From [Clostridium] clostridioforme AGR2157 (GTDB lineage Bacteria > Bacillota > Clostridia > Lachnospirales > Lachnospiraceae), in NCBI RefSeq assembly GCF_000424325.1, contig NZ_AUJR01000005.1, positions 1-64,000 of the forward strand: a stretch of 64,000 nucleotides of DNA. The letters run 5' to 3'. The notes below the pieces were generated by a model, which was not told the origin of the DNA, searched no databases, and worked only from the letters and a program-made list of their open reading frames with translations. Position 1 is the stretch's first letter. Each line of letters starts with the position of its first letter. The position numbers and the translations under genes were made by a program. Below, piece by piece: positions 52,852-62,035 of this stretch.

Positions 52852-54456
52852 TTGTCACAGACAGACAACCAGATGACAGAAGAGATAAAAAAGCGGAGGA
52901 CATTTGCAATCATATCCCACCCCGATGCCGGAAAGACCACGCTGACAGAGAAATTCCTGCTGTACGGCGGCGCCATCAACCTGGCCGGAACCGTCAAGGG
53001 GCGCAAGGCTGCCAAGCATGCTGTGTCCGACTGGATGGAGATTGAGAAGGAGAGAGGCATCTCGGTGACCTCATCTGCCATGCAGTTTAATTACGGCGGA
53101 TTCTGCATCAATATCCTGGACACACCGGGACACCAGGATTTCTCAGAAGATACTTACCGTACCCTGATGGCGGCAGACTCCGCGGTCATGGTCATCGACG
53201 GTTCAAAGGGAGTGGAGGCGCAGACCATCAAGCTGTTTAAGGTATGCGTCATGCGTCATATCCCCATCTTTACCTTTATCAATAAGTTTGACCGTGAGGC
53301 CAGGGATCCTTACGAGCTTTTGGACGAGATTGAAGAAGTGCTGGGAATCCGCACATGCCCTGTGAACTGGCCCATTGGATGCGGCAAGAGCTTTAAGGGC
53401 GTATATGACCGGTTCTCAAAGAAGATAACCACCTTCACGGCTGCCATGGGCGGCGCCAAGGAGGTGGACAGCCAGGAGTTTGCCGTGGACTGTGCGGAGG
53501 TGGATTCCATAATCGGACAGGACTATCACCAGCAGCTGAGGGATGATATCGAGCTCCTTGACGGGGCCAGCGATGAGCTGGATATGGAGCGTGTCAGGAT
53601 AGGGGATTTATCCCCGGTGTTCTTTGGATCGGCCCTGACCAATTTTGGCGTGGAAACCTTTCTGGAGCATTTCCTTAAAATGACCACGCCGCCTCTTTCC
53701 AGGAAGACCCTGGACGGGGAGATAGACCCGCTCCGCCCTGACTTCTCTGCCTTTGTGTTTAAAATCCAGGCCAACATGAATAAGGCCCACAGGGACAGAA
53801 TTGCTTTCATGCGCATCTGCTCCGGCAAGTTCGAGGCAGGCATGGAGGTAAACCATGTGCAGGGAGGAAAGAAGATCCGCCTGACCCAGCCCCAGCAGCT
53901 CATGGCTCAGGACCGGAAAATTGTGGATGAGGCATATGCCGGCGATATCATCGGCGTATTCGACCCGGGGATTTTCGCCATCGGCGATACCCTGTGCGCT
54001 TCCAATGAGAAGTTTCAGTTTGAGGGCATACCTACCTTTGCGCCGGAGCATTTTGCCAGAGTGCGCCAGGTGGATACCATGAAGCGCAAACAGTTCATAA
54101 AGGGCGTGAACCAGATTGCTCAGGAGGGTGCAATCCAGATATTCCAGGAGTTTAATTCCGGTATGGAGGAAATCATAGTGGGCGTGGTGGGCGTACTGCA
54201 GTTTGAAGTGCTGATCTACCGTCTGCGGAACGAATATAATGTAGAGGTCACCCTGGAGAAGCTGCCCTTTGAGCACATACGCTGGGTGGAGAATCCGGGC
54301 GAGGTGGATGTGGCCAGGATTCAGGGTACATCTGATATGAAACGAATTAAGGACTTAAAGGACAATCCGCTGCTGCTGTTTATCAACAGCTGGAGCGTGG
54401 GTATGGTATTGGAACGCAATCCGGCACTGAAGCTTTCAGAATTCGGAAGAGCCTAA
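52852..54456 (+). CDS. prfC: Peptide chain release factor 3
   Basis: A 534-residue translational GTPase that recycles RF1/RF2 after peptide release. G1 SHPDAGKTTLTEK, G2/G3 EKERGISVTSSAMQF and DTPGHQDFSEDTYR, G4 NKFDREARD. Domains II and III follow; full length for RF3. TTG 52852 is preferred as start because GGAGG lies nine bases upstream; an ATG at 52786 lacks a ribosome site. Monocistronic or with the YqeY gene. Confidence 0.95.
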   Translation: MSQTDNQMTEEIKKRRTFAIISHPDAGKTTLTEKFLLYGGAINLAGTVKGRKAAKHAVSDWMEIEKERGISVTSSAMQFNYGGFCINILDTPGHQDFSEDTYRTLMAADSAVMVIDGSKGVEAQTIKLFKVCVMRHIPIFTFINKFDREARDPYELLDEIEEVLGIRTCPVNWPIGCGKSFKGVYDRFSKKITTFTAAMGGAKEVDSQEFAVDCAEVDSIIGQDYHQQLRDDIELLDGASDELDMERVRIGDLSPVFFGSALTNFGVETFLEHFLKMTTPPLSRKTLDGEIDPLRPDFSAFVFKIQANMNKAHRDRIAFMRICSGKFEAGMEVNHVQGGKKIRLTQPQQLMAQDRKIVDEAYAGDIIGVFDPGIFAIGDTLCASNEKFQFEGIPTFAPEHFARVRQVDTMKRKQFIKGVNQIAQEGAIQIFQEFNSGMEEIIVGVVGVLQFEVLIYRLRNEYNVEVTLEKLPFEHIRWVENPGEVDVARIQGTSDMKRIKDLKDNPLLLFINSWSVGMVLERNPALKLSEFGRA

Positions 54457-54500
54457 TACCATGTAAGAAACAGGACCACGGGACCAGACTACGGTCCCTA

Positions 54501-54520
54501 AGTGCTCATAACGAGGAGGT
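54501..54520 (+). promoter_or_regulatory. YqeY leader, identical to the murD leader
   Basis: An exact 20-nt copy of 24588-24607, ending in the ribosome site GAGGAGGT. Confidence 0.7.
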
Positions 54521-54527
54521 AAAAATC

Positions 54528-54974
54528 ATGAGTAAGATTGATGCTGTACGGGCTGCCATGGTGGAGGCCATGAAGGCTAAGGACAAGGCCAGGAAGGATT
54601 CACTTTCCATGCTGCTGTCCGCCCTCAAGAATGCGGAAATCAACAAGAGGGAGCCTTTGACGGAAGAAGAGGAGAACGCGGTCGTCAAGAAAGAAATCAA
54701 GCAGACCCAGGAGACATACGAGATGGCGCCGGCGGACCGTGAGGACATCCGGTCAGAGGCAGCCGCCAGGATGGCTGTATATAAGGAGTTCGCGCCCGAA
54801 GACATGAGTGTGGATCAGATTCGGGAAGTCATAGCCTCTGTCCTGTCTGAACTGGGAATCGAGAACCCCACGGCCAGGGATAAGGGAGCCATTATGAAGG
54901 TCCTGATGCCCAGGGTTAAGGGAAAGGCAGACGGTAAGATGGTCAATGAGACGCTGGCTTCCATGTTCCGGTAA
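54528..54974 (+). CDS. yqeY: GatB/YqeY domain protein
   Basis: 148 residues, all helical, matching the YqeY family that resembles the tRNA-binding tail of GatB (SMLLSALKNAEINKREPLTE, EDIRSEAAARMAVYKEFAPE, AIMKVLMPRVKGKADGKMVN). A role in tRNA-linked amidation or quality control is suspected but unproven. ATG 54528 follows GAGGAGGT, whose leader matches that of murD. Confidence 0.93.
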   Translation: MSKIDAVRAAMVEAMKAKDKARKDSLSMLLSALKNAEINKREPLTEEEENAVVKKEIKQTQETYEMAPADREDIRSEAAARMAVYKEFAPEDMSVDQIREVIASVLSELGIENPTARDKGAIMKVLMPRVKGKADGKMVNETLASMFR

Positions 54975-55099
54975 GGACGGCCCCAGGGCTTTTACAGGCC
55001 GCAAACCTTCCGGTTTGGCGTGCTGAGCGGCAGGCCGGATGGAGCAGGACAATAAAAGGAAGCGGGGCTTAAGCTTCGCAGGAAAAGGAGACGGTTACG

Positions 55100-56503
55100 A
55101 TGTATAGGAAAGAGATTGAAGGTTTTATTGATTCCCACAGGGAAGAAATGATAGAGGATATCTGCACTCTGTGCAGGATTAACAGTGAGAAGATGCCTTA
55201 TGTGGAGGGCAAGCCTTACGGGGAAGGTCCGTTCCAGGCCCTTCAGGCAGCTCTTGGCATTGCAGAGGGATATGGCTTTTCCATCCGCAACTACGACAAC
55301 TATGTGGGGACAGCCGACCTCAATGACAAGGAGAGACAGCTGGACATTCTGGCCCACCTGGACGTGGTTCCTGCTGGCGAGGGATGGACCGAGACAAAGC
55401 CCTTTGAGCCGGTGGTAAAGGACGGAAAGCTCTTTGGCCGCGGTACTGCTGATGACAAGGGCCCGGCCGTGGCTGCGCTCTATGCAATGAGGGCAGTGAA
55501 GGAGCTGGGTATCCCGTTAAATAAGAACGTCAGGCTGATTCTTGGTACGGACGAAGAGTGCGGAAGCTCTGATATCGTAAATTATTACGGCATGGAGGAT
55601 GAGGCGCCCATGACCTTTTCTCCGGATGCGGAATTCCCGGTCATCAACATTGAAAAGGGACGTCTGGAAGGTCATTTCCACGCATCCTTTCAGGCTTCTG
55701 AGGCAATGCCCAGACTGGTGAAGGTGGAAGCCGGAATAAAGGCCAATGTGGTTCCGGGCAAGGCCAGGGCCGTCGTGGAGGGCGTTGACCTTAAGACATT
55801 GGAGGCAGCGGCAGAGGCTGTGGAGAAAGAGACAGGGATCTCCTTTGTACTGGAGGGTGATTTGCCGGTTATAACAGTCACTGCACAGGGAGAAGGCGCC
55901 CATGCATCCACGCCCCAGGAGGGGAAGAATGCCCTTACAGGCCTGCTGGTATACCTGACACGCCTGCCTCTGGCAGAGTGCCCTCAGATGGATATGGTGA
56001 AGAACCTGCTAAAGCTTTTCCCTCACGGCGATACCTGCGGAAAGGCAGCAGGAATCAGCATGGAAGACGAGCTGTCCGGTACTCTGACTCTTGCCTTCAG
56101 TATGCTGACTGTTGGTGCCGATGGCCTGGAAGGCGTATTTGACAGCCGATGCCCAATCTGCGCCACGGAAGAAACTGTGCTGGGAGTGGTAAAGCAGGCC
56201 ATGGCGGACCAGGGGCTTACACTGGAAAATGATTCCATGATACCGCCTCACCATGTGGACGGAAATTCTCATTTTGTAAAGACACTGCTGTCCGTATACA
56301 AGGACTACACAGGCCTTGAGGGCAGCTGCCAGGCTACAGGCGGCGGCACCTATGTCCACACTCTTAAGAACGGCGTTGCTTATGGCGCGGCCCTGCCGGG
56401 AACAGACAACCGCATGCATGGAGCCGATGAGTTCGCGGTGGTGGATGAGCTTGTCTTAAGCGCCAAGATATTTGCACAGGTCATTGTGGAGCTGTGCAGC
56501 TGA
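55100..56503 (+). CDS. pepV: M20 dipeptidase, PepV-like
   Basis: A 467-residue zinc dipeptidase. Metal-site motifs: DILAHLDVVPAGEGW, LFGRGTADDKGPAVA and LGTDEECGSSDIVNYY, with the general-base Glu-Glu pair; the C-terminal His is in GTDNRMHGADEFAVV. A lid/dimer-like insertion sits in the middle (about 190-330). It cleaves dipeptides, often with D- or beta-Ala/His specificity, in the cytoplasm. ATG 55100 follows AAAAGGAGACGG. Confidence 0.92.
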   Translation: MYRKEIEGFIDSHREEMIEDICTLCRINSEKMPYVEGKPYGEGPFQALQAALGIAEGYGFSIRNYDNYVGTADLNDKERQLDILAHLDVVPAGEGWTETKPFEPVVKDGKLFGRGTADDKGPAVAALYAMRAVKELGIPLNKNVRLILGTDEECGSSDIVNYYGMEDEAPMTFSPDAEFPVINIEKGRLEGHFHASFQASEAMPRLVKVEAGIKANVVPGKARAVVEGVDLKTLEAAAEAVEKETGISFVLEGDLPVITVTAQGEGAHASTPQEGKNALTGLLVYLTRLPLAECPQMDMVKNLLKLFPHGDTCGKAAGISMEDELSGTLTLAFSMLTVGADGLEGVFDSRCPICATEETVLGVVKQAMADQGLTLENDSMIPPHHVDGNSHFVKTLLSVYKDYTGLEGSCQATGGGTYVHTLKNGVAYGAALPGTDNRMHGADEFAVVDELVLSAKIFAQVIVELCS

Positions 56504-56624
56504 TATAGGAAATATATGACAGTGTCTGCCGGGGGCAAAGCGGGGGCAGACCAGGGCCTTGGGATGCGCAGGCTGGAGCGGGAGCTGCTTAAGTCGCGTA
56601 CTTTGGTGTTTCCGGAAAAAGTGC

Positions 56625-56653
56625 TTGACAAATAGGTTCATGTGATGTATTTT
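56625..56653 (+). promoter_or_regulatory. Promoter of the methionine leader
   Basis: -35 TTGACA (56625-56630), a 17-bp spacer, -10 TATTTT (56648-56653). It drives the Met-rich ORF and, past the terminator, metNIQ. Confidence 0.7.
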
Positions 56654-56706
56654 CTTAACTAAGATAAATCCCAGCGATTTGATAGGAATCAATATAGGAG
56701 GAACTT

Positions 56707-56799
56707 ATGAATCAGTTAAGAGCCATGCAGATGAATATGGATATGATGAACAGCATGTACATGATGATGTGCTGTGTATCCGCATGGGCAAAAAACTGA
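56707..56799 (+). CDS. 30-residue Met-rich peptide, candidate attenuation leader
   Basis: ATG 56707 with AGGAGGAAC just upstream; TGA at 56797-56799. Ten of 30 codons are ATG (residues 1, 7, 9, 11, 13, 14, 17 and 19-21), with Cys-Cys after the last Met run. It is preceded by a promoter and followed, 65 bp later, by a terminator hairpin and then the methionine importer genes. The sequence 56780-56786 (CCGCATG) near its end can pair with CATGCGG (56886-56892) in the terminator. This is the layout of a leader-peptide attenuator sensing Met-tRNA. It could instead be a metal-binding or membrane micropeptide. Confidence 0.6.
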   Translation: MNQLRAMQMNMDMMNSMYMMMCCVSAWAKN

Positions 56800-56863
56800 A
56801 TGTAAGTTTTATCTGTATGGATTGTGATTAATCAGGAGATATCCCGGTAGCAGGGAAAGATTC

Positions 56864-56900
56864 AAGGCCGCAAGTCCGTGCAGGACATGCGGCCTTTTTG
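56864..56900 (+). terminator. Terminator upstream of metN, possible attenuator
   Basis: AAGGCCGCA (56864-56872) and TGCGGCCTT (56888-56896) form a 9-bp stem with a 15-nt loop, followed by TTTTTG. Its 3' arm is complementary to a segment of the leader ORF (CCGCATG, 56780-56786). Confidence 0.85.
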
Positions 56901-57017
56901 CTGTGATTTTGCCATGGACGCTGCGGCCCGGCGTGATGTGGCTGAGTATGGCTGAGGCGTGAGCATGTGCGGGACTGCGGATATGAGCAGCGGGAACAAA
57001 AGAAAGGAATTAAACCT

Positions 57018-58034
57018 ATGGAAGCAAATAATGAAAATCCCATCATCCAGCTGGTGGGGCTGGGGAAACAGTTTCAGACCATGAATGGTCCGGTTACTGC
57101 CCTGGAAGATATCAATTTGGAAATCCGGTATGGAGAGGTGTTCGGTATCATCGGCCTGTCCGGTGCGGGCAAGAGTACCCTGGTGCGGTGTATCAATTAC
57201 CTGGAAGTGCCCACCTCAGGAAAGGTCATATTTGAGGGAAAGAACCTGTCTGTGATGAAGGACAGGGAGAAGCGTCTGTCCAGGCAGTCCATGGGCATGA
57301 TTTTCCAGCAGTTTAACCTGCTGTCCCAGAGAAACGTGCTTCAGAATGTATGCTTCCCGCTGGAGATTGCGGGGGTATCCAAGGCCGAAGCCAAAAAGCG
57401 GGCAGAGGAGCTTTTGACACTGGTGGGTCTGGAGGACCGGATGAAGGCATATCCGGCGCAGCTCTCCGGCGGACAGAAGCAGAGGGTTGCCATTGCCAGG
57501 GCCATGGCAACCAATCCGAAGGTCCTTCTGTGTGACGAGGCCACCAGCGCCCTGGACCCCAATACAACCAAGTCCATTTTGGAACTGCTCAAGAAGATAA
57601 ACCGGGAGATGGGAATTACCGTCATTGTCATTACCCATGAGATGGCGGTCATTGAGGCCATATGCGACAGAGTGGCTATCATAGACCACAGCCACATCGC
57701 GGAGGTGGGGAATGTGTCCGATATCTTCTCCGGTCCCAAATCCGATATCGGCCGCCAGCTGATTCTGGGGGATGTGGCTGAGCAGAACCTGAGTTTTGGC
57801 AATTCCCGCCAGATTCGCATTATCTTTGACGGAAGGGAGTCTTCAGAGCCTGTGATTGCCAATATGGTGCTGGCCTGCAAGGTTCCGGTGAATATCATGC
57901 ATGCGGATACCAGGGATATTGAAGGCAAGGCCATGGGGCAGATGATCATACAGCTTCCGGAGGATGATACGGATGCCGGCAGGATTTGTAACTATCTGAA
58001 GACAGCCAATGTAAAGTTCGAGGAGGTGCGGTAA
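57018..58034 (+). CDS. metN: Methionine importer ATP-binding protein
   Basis: A 338-residue ABC ATPase of the MetNIQ system. GLSGAGKSTLVRCIN (Walker A), LSGGQKQRVAIARAM (signature), LLCDEATSALDP (Walker B) and VITHEMAVIEAICDRV (switch). The C-terminal NIL domain (about 265-338) binds methionine and inhibits transport when it is abundant. ATG 57018 follows AAAGGAATTAAACC; an in-frame ATG at 56967 lies too close to the terminator and lacks a ribosome site. Confidence 0.95.
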   Translation: MEANNENPIIQLVGLGKQFQTMNGPVTALEDINLEIRYGEVFGIIGLSGAGKSTLVRCINYLEVPTSGKVIFEGKNLSVMKDREKRLSRQSMGMIFQQFNLLSQRNVLQNVCFPLEIAGVSKAEAKKRAEELLTLVGLEDRMKAYPAQLSGGQKQRVAIARAMATNPKVLLCDEATSALDPNTTKSILELLKKINREMGITVIVITHEMAVIEAICDRVAIIDHSHIAEVGNVSDIFSGPKSDIGRQLILGDVAEQNLSFGNSRQIRIIFDGRESSEPVIANMVLACKVPVNIMHADTRDIEGKAMGQMIIQLPEDDTDAGRICNYLKTANVKFEEVR

Positions 58035-58035
58035 G

Positions 58036-58701
58036 ATGCAATTTGATTCTACGACCATAAATATGCTTGTAAAAGGAATATGGGAGACCATCTACATGGT
58101 GTTCCTGTCCTCTGCCTTATCCTATGTAATCGGCATTCCTCTGGGAATCGCCCTGGTGGTTACGGACAAGGAGGGCATCAGTCCGGTGCCTCTGTTTAAC
58201 AGGGCCCTGGGGCTCATCATCAATCTGCTGCGTTCCGTGCCGTTTATTATCCTCTTAATCATGGTACTGCCCATTACCAAGTTCATTGTGGGAAAGACCA
58301 TTGGCTCCAATGCCACGGTGGTGCCTCTGATTATTGCCGCGGCCCCCTACATAGGGCGTATGGTGGAGTCTTCCCTGAAGGAAGTGGACGCGGGCGTCAT
58401 CGAAGCAGCCAAGTCCATGGGCGCATCCACCTGGCAGATTATCGTTAAGGTGCTGCTGCCGGAGGCTAAGCCGTCCCTGCTGGTGGGTGCGGCCATATCC
58501 GTGACCACGATTCTCGGATACTCTGCCATGGCAGGATTTACCGGAGGAGGCGGACTGGGCGATATCGCCATCCGTTACGGATACCACCGTTACCAGACCG
58601 ATATGATGATGGTGACCGTAGTGCTTCTGGTCATTATTGTGCAGCTGATCCAGGAGGTCGCCATGCGCATGTCCAGGAAGAGCGATAAGAGAATCAGGTA
58701 G
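58036..58701 (+). CDS. metI: Methionine importer permease
   Basis: 221 residues, five predicted helices, BPD_transp_1 family (signature VDAGVIEAAKSMGASTWQII in the coupling loop). The motif GYSAMAGFTGGGGLGDIAIR near the C-terminal side is typical of MetI. It forms the channel dimer with MetN. It starts two bases after the metN stop. Confidence 0.95.
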   Translation: MQFDSTTINMLVKGIWETIYMVFLSSALSYVIGIPLGIALVVTDKEGISPVPLFNRALGLIINLLRSVPFIILLIMVLPITKFIVGKTIGSNATVVPLIIAAAPYIGRMVESSLKEVDAGVIEAAKSMGASTWQIIVKVLLPEAKPSLLVGAAISVTTILGYSAMAGFTGGGGLGDIAIRYGYHRYQTDMMMVTVVLLVIIVQLIQEVAMRMSRKSDKRIR

Positions 58702-58880
58702 GAAGATCCGGGAATTGAAGCCGGGAAGAGAATCTGCTGAGGCTGTCCGGTTTCCTGACAATGACGGTAAAACGTATATGACCGTCATGTGAGGAAGGAC
58801 GTGCAGCCTGAGCTGATGATAAATGCCTTAATATGGCGAAAATAACAGGGGCAGAGCCCCAAAGCGAGGAGGACACAATT

Positions 58881-59804
58881 ATGAAGAAAAACATCTTAGG
58901 CGCAGCCGTGCTGGCTGCAGTACTGGCATCGGGAGCGCTTAGCGCATGCTCCGCCAGCCCAAAGGAGACCACGGCAGCAGAGACCACGGCAGCAGCTACC
59001 GGGGCGCAGGCTGCTGATTCCAAGGCAGAGGATACCGCAGCGGCAGAGGAGGAGACCACGCAGGCCAGTGCAGAACTGAAGGAAATCGTGGTAGGAGCAA
59101 GCCCTGCGCCACATGCGGAAATCCTCAATGCGGCTAAGGAAGTTCTGGCATCAAAGGGCTACGAGCTGAAGATTGTGGAATATACGGATTACGTGCAGCC
59201 CAACAATGCACTGGATTCCGGCGACCTGGATGCGAACTATTTCCAGCACAAGCCATATCTGGATTCCTTTAATGCGCAGAACGGAACAAAGCTGGTCAGC
59301 GCAGGCGCCATCCACTATGAGCCCTTCGGTATTTATGCAGGCAAGACAGCATCCCTGGAAGAACTTCCGGACAAGGCGACCGTACTGGTGCCAAACGATG
59401 TGAGCAATGAGGCAAGAGCCCTTCTTCTGCTGGAGGCACAGGGTCTGATTAAACTGAAAGACGGTGTTGGCCTGGAGGCTACTAAGAATGACATCGTGGA
59501 GAACACTAAGAACCTGGATATCGTAGAGTTGGAGGCAGCACAGCTTCCACGTTCCATTTCTGACGGCGATATCGCGGTTATCAACGGCAACTATGCAATT
59601 GAAGCAGGTCTTAAAGTCAGCGATGCCCTGGCTACTGAGGATTCCCAGTCCCTGGCAGCTACCACCTACGGCAATGTAGTGGCAGTGAGAGAGGGAGAAG
59701 AATCCAGCGATGCCACCAAGGCCCTGGTGGAAGCATTGACCAGCCCTGAGGTAAAGCAGTTTATGGAAGAGACATATGAAGGCGCTGTAGTGCCGCTGTT
59801 CTAA
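58881..59804 (+). CDS. metQ: Methionine-binding lipoprotein
   Basis: 307 residues. Start ATG 58881 (GAGGAGG upstream). The signal peptide ends in lipobox LSAC (about 22), then a Thr/Ala/Glu-rich linker with tandem ETTAA units. The NlpA/MetQ fold starts LKEIVVGASPAPHAEILNAA and continues VEYTDYVQPNNALDSGDLDA, NYFQHKPYLDSFN and DIAVINGNYAIEAGL. It captures methionine outside the cell for MetNI. Confidence 0.95.
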   Translation: MKKNILGAAVLAAVLASGALSACSASPKETTAAETTAAATGAQAADSKAEDTAAAEEETTQASAELKEIVVGASPAPHAEILNAAKEVLASKGYELKIVEYTDYVQPNNALDSGDLDANYFQHKPYLDSFNAQNGTKLVSAGAIHYEPFGIYAGKTASLEELPDKATVLVPNDVSNEARALLLLEAQGLIKLKDGVGLEATKNDIVENTKNLDIVELEAAQLPRSISDGDIAVINGNYAIEAGLKVSDALATEDSQSLAATTYGNVVAVREGEESSDATKALVEALTSPEVKQFMEETYEGAVVPLF

Positions 59805-59878
59805 AGCGTGTTTTAAGGGTGTGCCCTGTATTCGGATACATTGACGCAGCCGCAGGGGCTTGAGAGAGGAGATAATCC

Positions 59879-60730
59879 ATGGAAAACGAAAAAGGAAACG
59901 GATATGGAGCCGGAGAAGGCCAGGGACCGGATTATCATACAGATAACAGGGAACCTGTGATTGTGGCGGAACAGCCGGCCCAGGAGGTGACTGGGGATTT
60001 TGAACAGGCGTCTGGCGGTCAGGATGCAGCGGACCGGGGAATGCCGGGGCAAAGCGGGCCAGAGCGGGGAACTGCGGGCTGGGGGACCGCGGGCCAGAAT
60101 TGCGCCATCCAGGATGGCTCCGATGGATGGCGCAGCCCCATGGATGCACCCTCACGGGAGGACAGATGGAGCGATACAGGGGATAAACCTTATCTGGGAA
60201 GTCCCTGGGAACCAACCCAATCCGGAACAGCATATGATGCAGGAAAGAATAATGGCGCCAGCGGAAATGACAGCCAGCCGGTATATAAGCCAGCCCCGGC
60301 TTCTTATGGTCAGGGTCAGCCGGGGGCAGGCCAAAGCGGCAGTGGCGGCCGGGACAGTGGTTTCAGCCAAAATGACAGCCGCCAGGAAAGAGGCAGCGGC
60401 CAGCCAGGCGGGAGCAGTCAATACCAGACCCAATACCAGACCCAATACCAGTCTTACCCGCCTGTGTACCAGGAAAAGAACAATATGGCAACGGCATCTC
60501 TGGTCATGGGGATTCTTTCTCTGTGCAGTATCTGTTGCTGTATGCTGTTCGGCATTGTGTTCGGAGTACTCGGCATCATATTTGCCATTATGTCAAAAAA
60601 AGGAGACAGAATGGACGGTCAGGCAAAGGCCGGACTTATACTCTCCATTATCGGTATTGCTGTCACCGTGCTTGTCATCATCTTCTTTGTTGCGATTGAG
60701 GTGTTCACTGTCATACCGGAACTGAATTAA
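59879..60730 (+). CDS. DUF4190-type membrane protein with a long disordered N-terminus
   Basis: 283 residues. The first 200 are hydrophilic, Gly/Gln/Ser/Pro-rich and include QYQTQYQTQYQSY from a 12-bp repeat near 60419. The C-terminal 75 residues are a DUF4190-like module with two or three helices (LVMGILSLCSICCCMLFGIV, FGVLGIIFAIMSKKG, AGLILSIIGIAVTVLVIIFF). Function unknown. ATG 59879 follows GAGAGGAGATAATCC. Confidence 0.8.
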   Translation: MENEKGNGYGAGEGQGPDYHTDNREPVIVAEQPAQEVTGDFEQASGGQDAADRGMPGQSGPERGTAGWGTAGQNCAIQDGSDGWRSPMDAPSREDRWSDTGDKPYLGSPWEPTQSGTAYDAGKNNGASGNDSQPVYKPAPASYGQGQPGAGQSGSGGRDSGFSQNDSRQERGSGQPGGSSQYQTQYQTQYQSYPPVYQEKNNMATASLVMGILSLCSICCCMLFGIVFGVLGIIFAIMSKKGDRMDGQAKAGLILSIIGIAVTVLVIIFFVAIEVFTVIPELN

Positions 60731-60806
60731 TTGGCTAAAATAAGGTTTTAATGGGACGGTACCTGGCATATAGTAGGTAGCAAGAGAGGCCGGGAGGCTG
60801 TGGACC

Positions 60807-61067
60807 GTGAGGATTTACGACCTTAAACAAAAAGAAGTGATTAATGTAAAGACCTGCAAGCGCCTTGGATTTGTGGGAGATGTGGATTTCGACATGGAAA
60901 CGGGCTGTCTGCTGGCCCTGATTGTGCCTGGTCCGGGCTGCATATGCGGTTTTTTGGGACGGGAGAAGGAATATGTAATTCCATTCTGTGACATCTGCCA
61001 GGTGGGAAACGATATCATATTGGTGGACATTAAAGAAAAAGATGTAACGGAAAGCATTAAATGCTGA
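60807..61067 (+). CDS. YlmC/YmxH-family sporulation-associated protein
   Basis: 86 residues of the PRC-barrel-like YlmC/YmxH family (YDLKQKEVINVKTCKRLGFV, GDVDFDMETGCLLALIVPGP, EYVIPFCDICQVGNDIILVD). In spore formers these small proteins are often linked to sporulation genes; biochemical role unknown. GTG 60807 is the start, with GGGAGGCTG upstream. Two CxC-like cysteines are seen in the middle loop. Confidence 0.85.
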   Translation: MRIYDLKQKEVINVKTCKRLGFVGDVDFDMETGCLLALIVPGPGCICGFLGREKEYVIPFCDICQVGNDIILVDIKEKDVTESIKC

Positions 61068-61077
61068 AAGGAAACAT

Positions 61078-61114
61078 ACAGCGCGGATTCCAGCCGGATT
61101 CGCGCTTTTTCCGC
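61078..61114 (+). terminator. Terminator of the YlmC-family gene
   Basis: AGCGCG and CGCGCT (near 61080 and 61100) with a loop, followed by TTTTTCC. Confidence 0.6.
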
Positions 61115-61276
61115 GCCATGGGACAGAGGAGTGGCCGCCAGGGTCTCCCCTGCCGGCCGGTTTGTGAGAAAAGTTGTATGAAAAGCATTTGCTTTATACA
61201 ATTCTAACTATACAAATGAATTGTGAAGGTTTTATGATGGAAATGTGAAAAAACTGTGAACGATACCATAAAATGG

Positions 61277-62035
61277 TCACAGGTTCTCGTGAATGGCTGT
61301 CAGGATGTCCTTAAGCTTTCCCACTTCGATCTGGCCCGGTGCAGAGGCTTCTTTTACAGAGCCAAAGGTCAGGCAGGAGCCGAATACTTCCCCTGACAGA
61401 CGGCTTATGAGCCCGGTGCCTTTCATGGACATAGTGATAACTGGGCAGGATAGGGACTGGCTGGCCTTATTGGTGGCTGAAAGAAGGGTCAGCACATCAC
61501 CGGCTGACTGGGGCATGACCGCAATTTTGGCTATGTCTGCGCCCAGTTCCTCCATGTGATGCAGGCGGCGCAGAATATCATCCTCTTCGGGAGTGGCCGC
61601 AAAATCATGATTGGACAGGATGACGCGTACCTGGTGCCTGTGGGCCAGGTCCACCGTCTCACGTACCATATCGTCACCCGAAAAAAGCTCCAAATCCACC
61701 AGCTGGATATGACCGGAGCAGATGGCGTGTTCCAACAGGGAGCGGTACGCCGGGTGCGGAGCGGACAGACGGCCGCCCTCCTTTTGGGTACGGAAGGTAA
61801 AGAGCAGGGGAATGTCTTTCAGGGCAGCCTCCAGACCGGGAAGGACCTGGTCCAGGATATCCGGCTCCAGTATGGAATCAAACCAGTCCGCTCTCCACTC
61901 AGCCACATCCACAGGCTGTTCAGTGAAGGATTCTGCCTGGTGAATCAGGGATTCGTAATCCTTTTCCACCAGCGGGGCGCATATTTTCGGCATTCCCTGT
62001 CCAAGTACAGTTTGTTTTATAATGACATTTTTCAT
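61277..62035 (-). CDS. aroD: Type I 3-dehydroquinate dehydratase
   Basis: A 252-residue TIM-barrel Schiff-base enzyme of the shikimate pathway. The catalytic His is in VILSNHDFAATP and the Schiff-base Lys in GADIAKIAVMPQSAGD. Start ATG 62035 (GGAAAGGTG upstream on the minus strand), preferred to an in-frame upstream start without a ribosome site. It stands opposite nrdR; aroE for the next step lies 1.2 kb away at the window end. Confidence 0.94.
   Translation of the reverse strand: MKNVIIKQTVLGQGMPKICAPLVEKDYESLIHQAESFTEQPVDVAEWRADWFDSILEPDILDQVLPGLEAALKDIPLLFTFRTQKEGGRLSAPHPAYRSLLEHAICSGHIQLVDLELFSGDDMVRETVDLAHRHQVRVILSNHDFAATPEEDDILRRLHHMEELGADIAKIAVMPQSAGDVLTLLSATNKASQSLSCPVITMSMKGTGLISRLSGEVFGSCLTFGSVKEASAPGQIEVGKLKDILTAIHENL

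Noticed and set aside
56504-57017. S-box (SAM) riboswitch or T-box before metN
   Set aside because: I could not find the conserved core segments or a T-box bulge; only the Met-rich ORF and a terminator are visible. A covariance search would be decisive.
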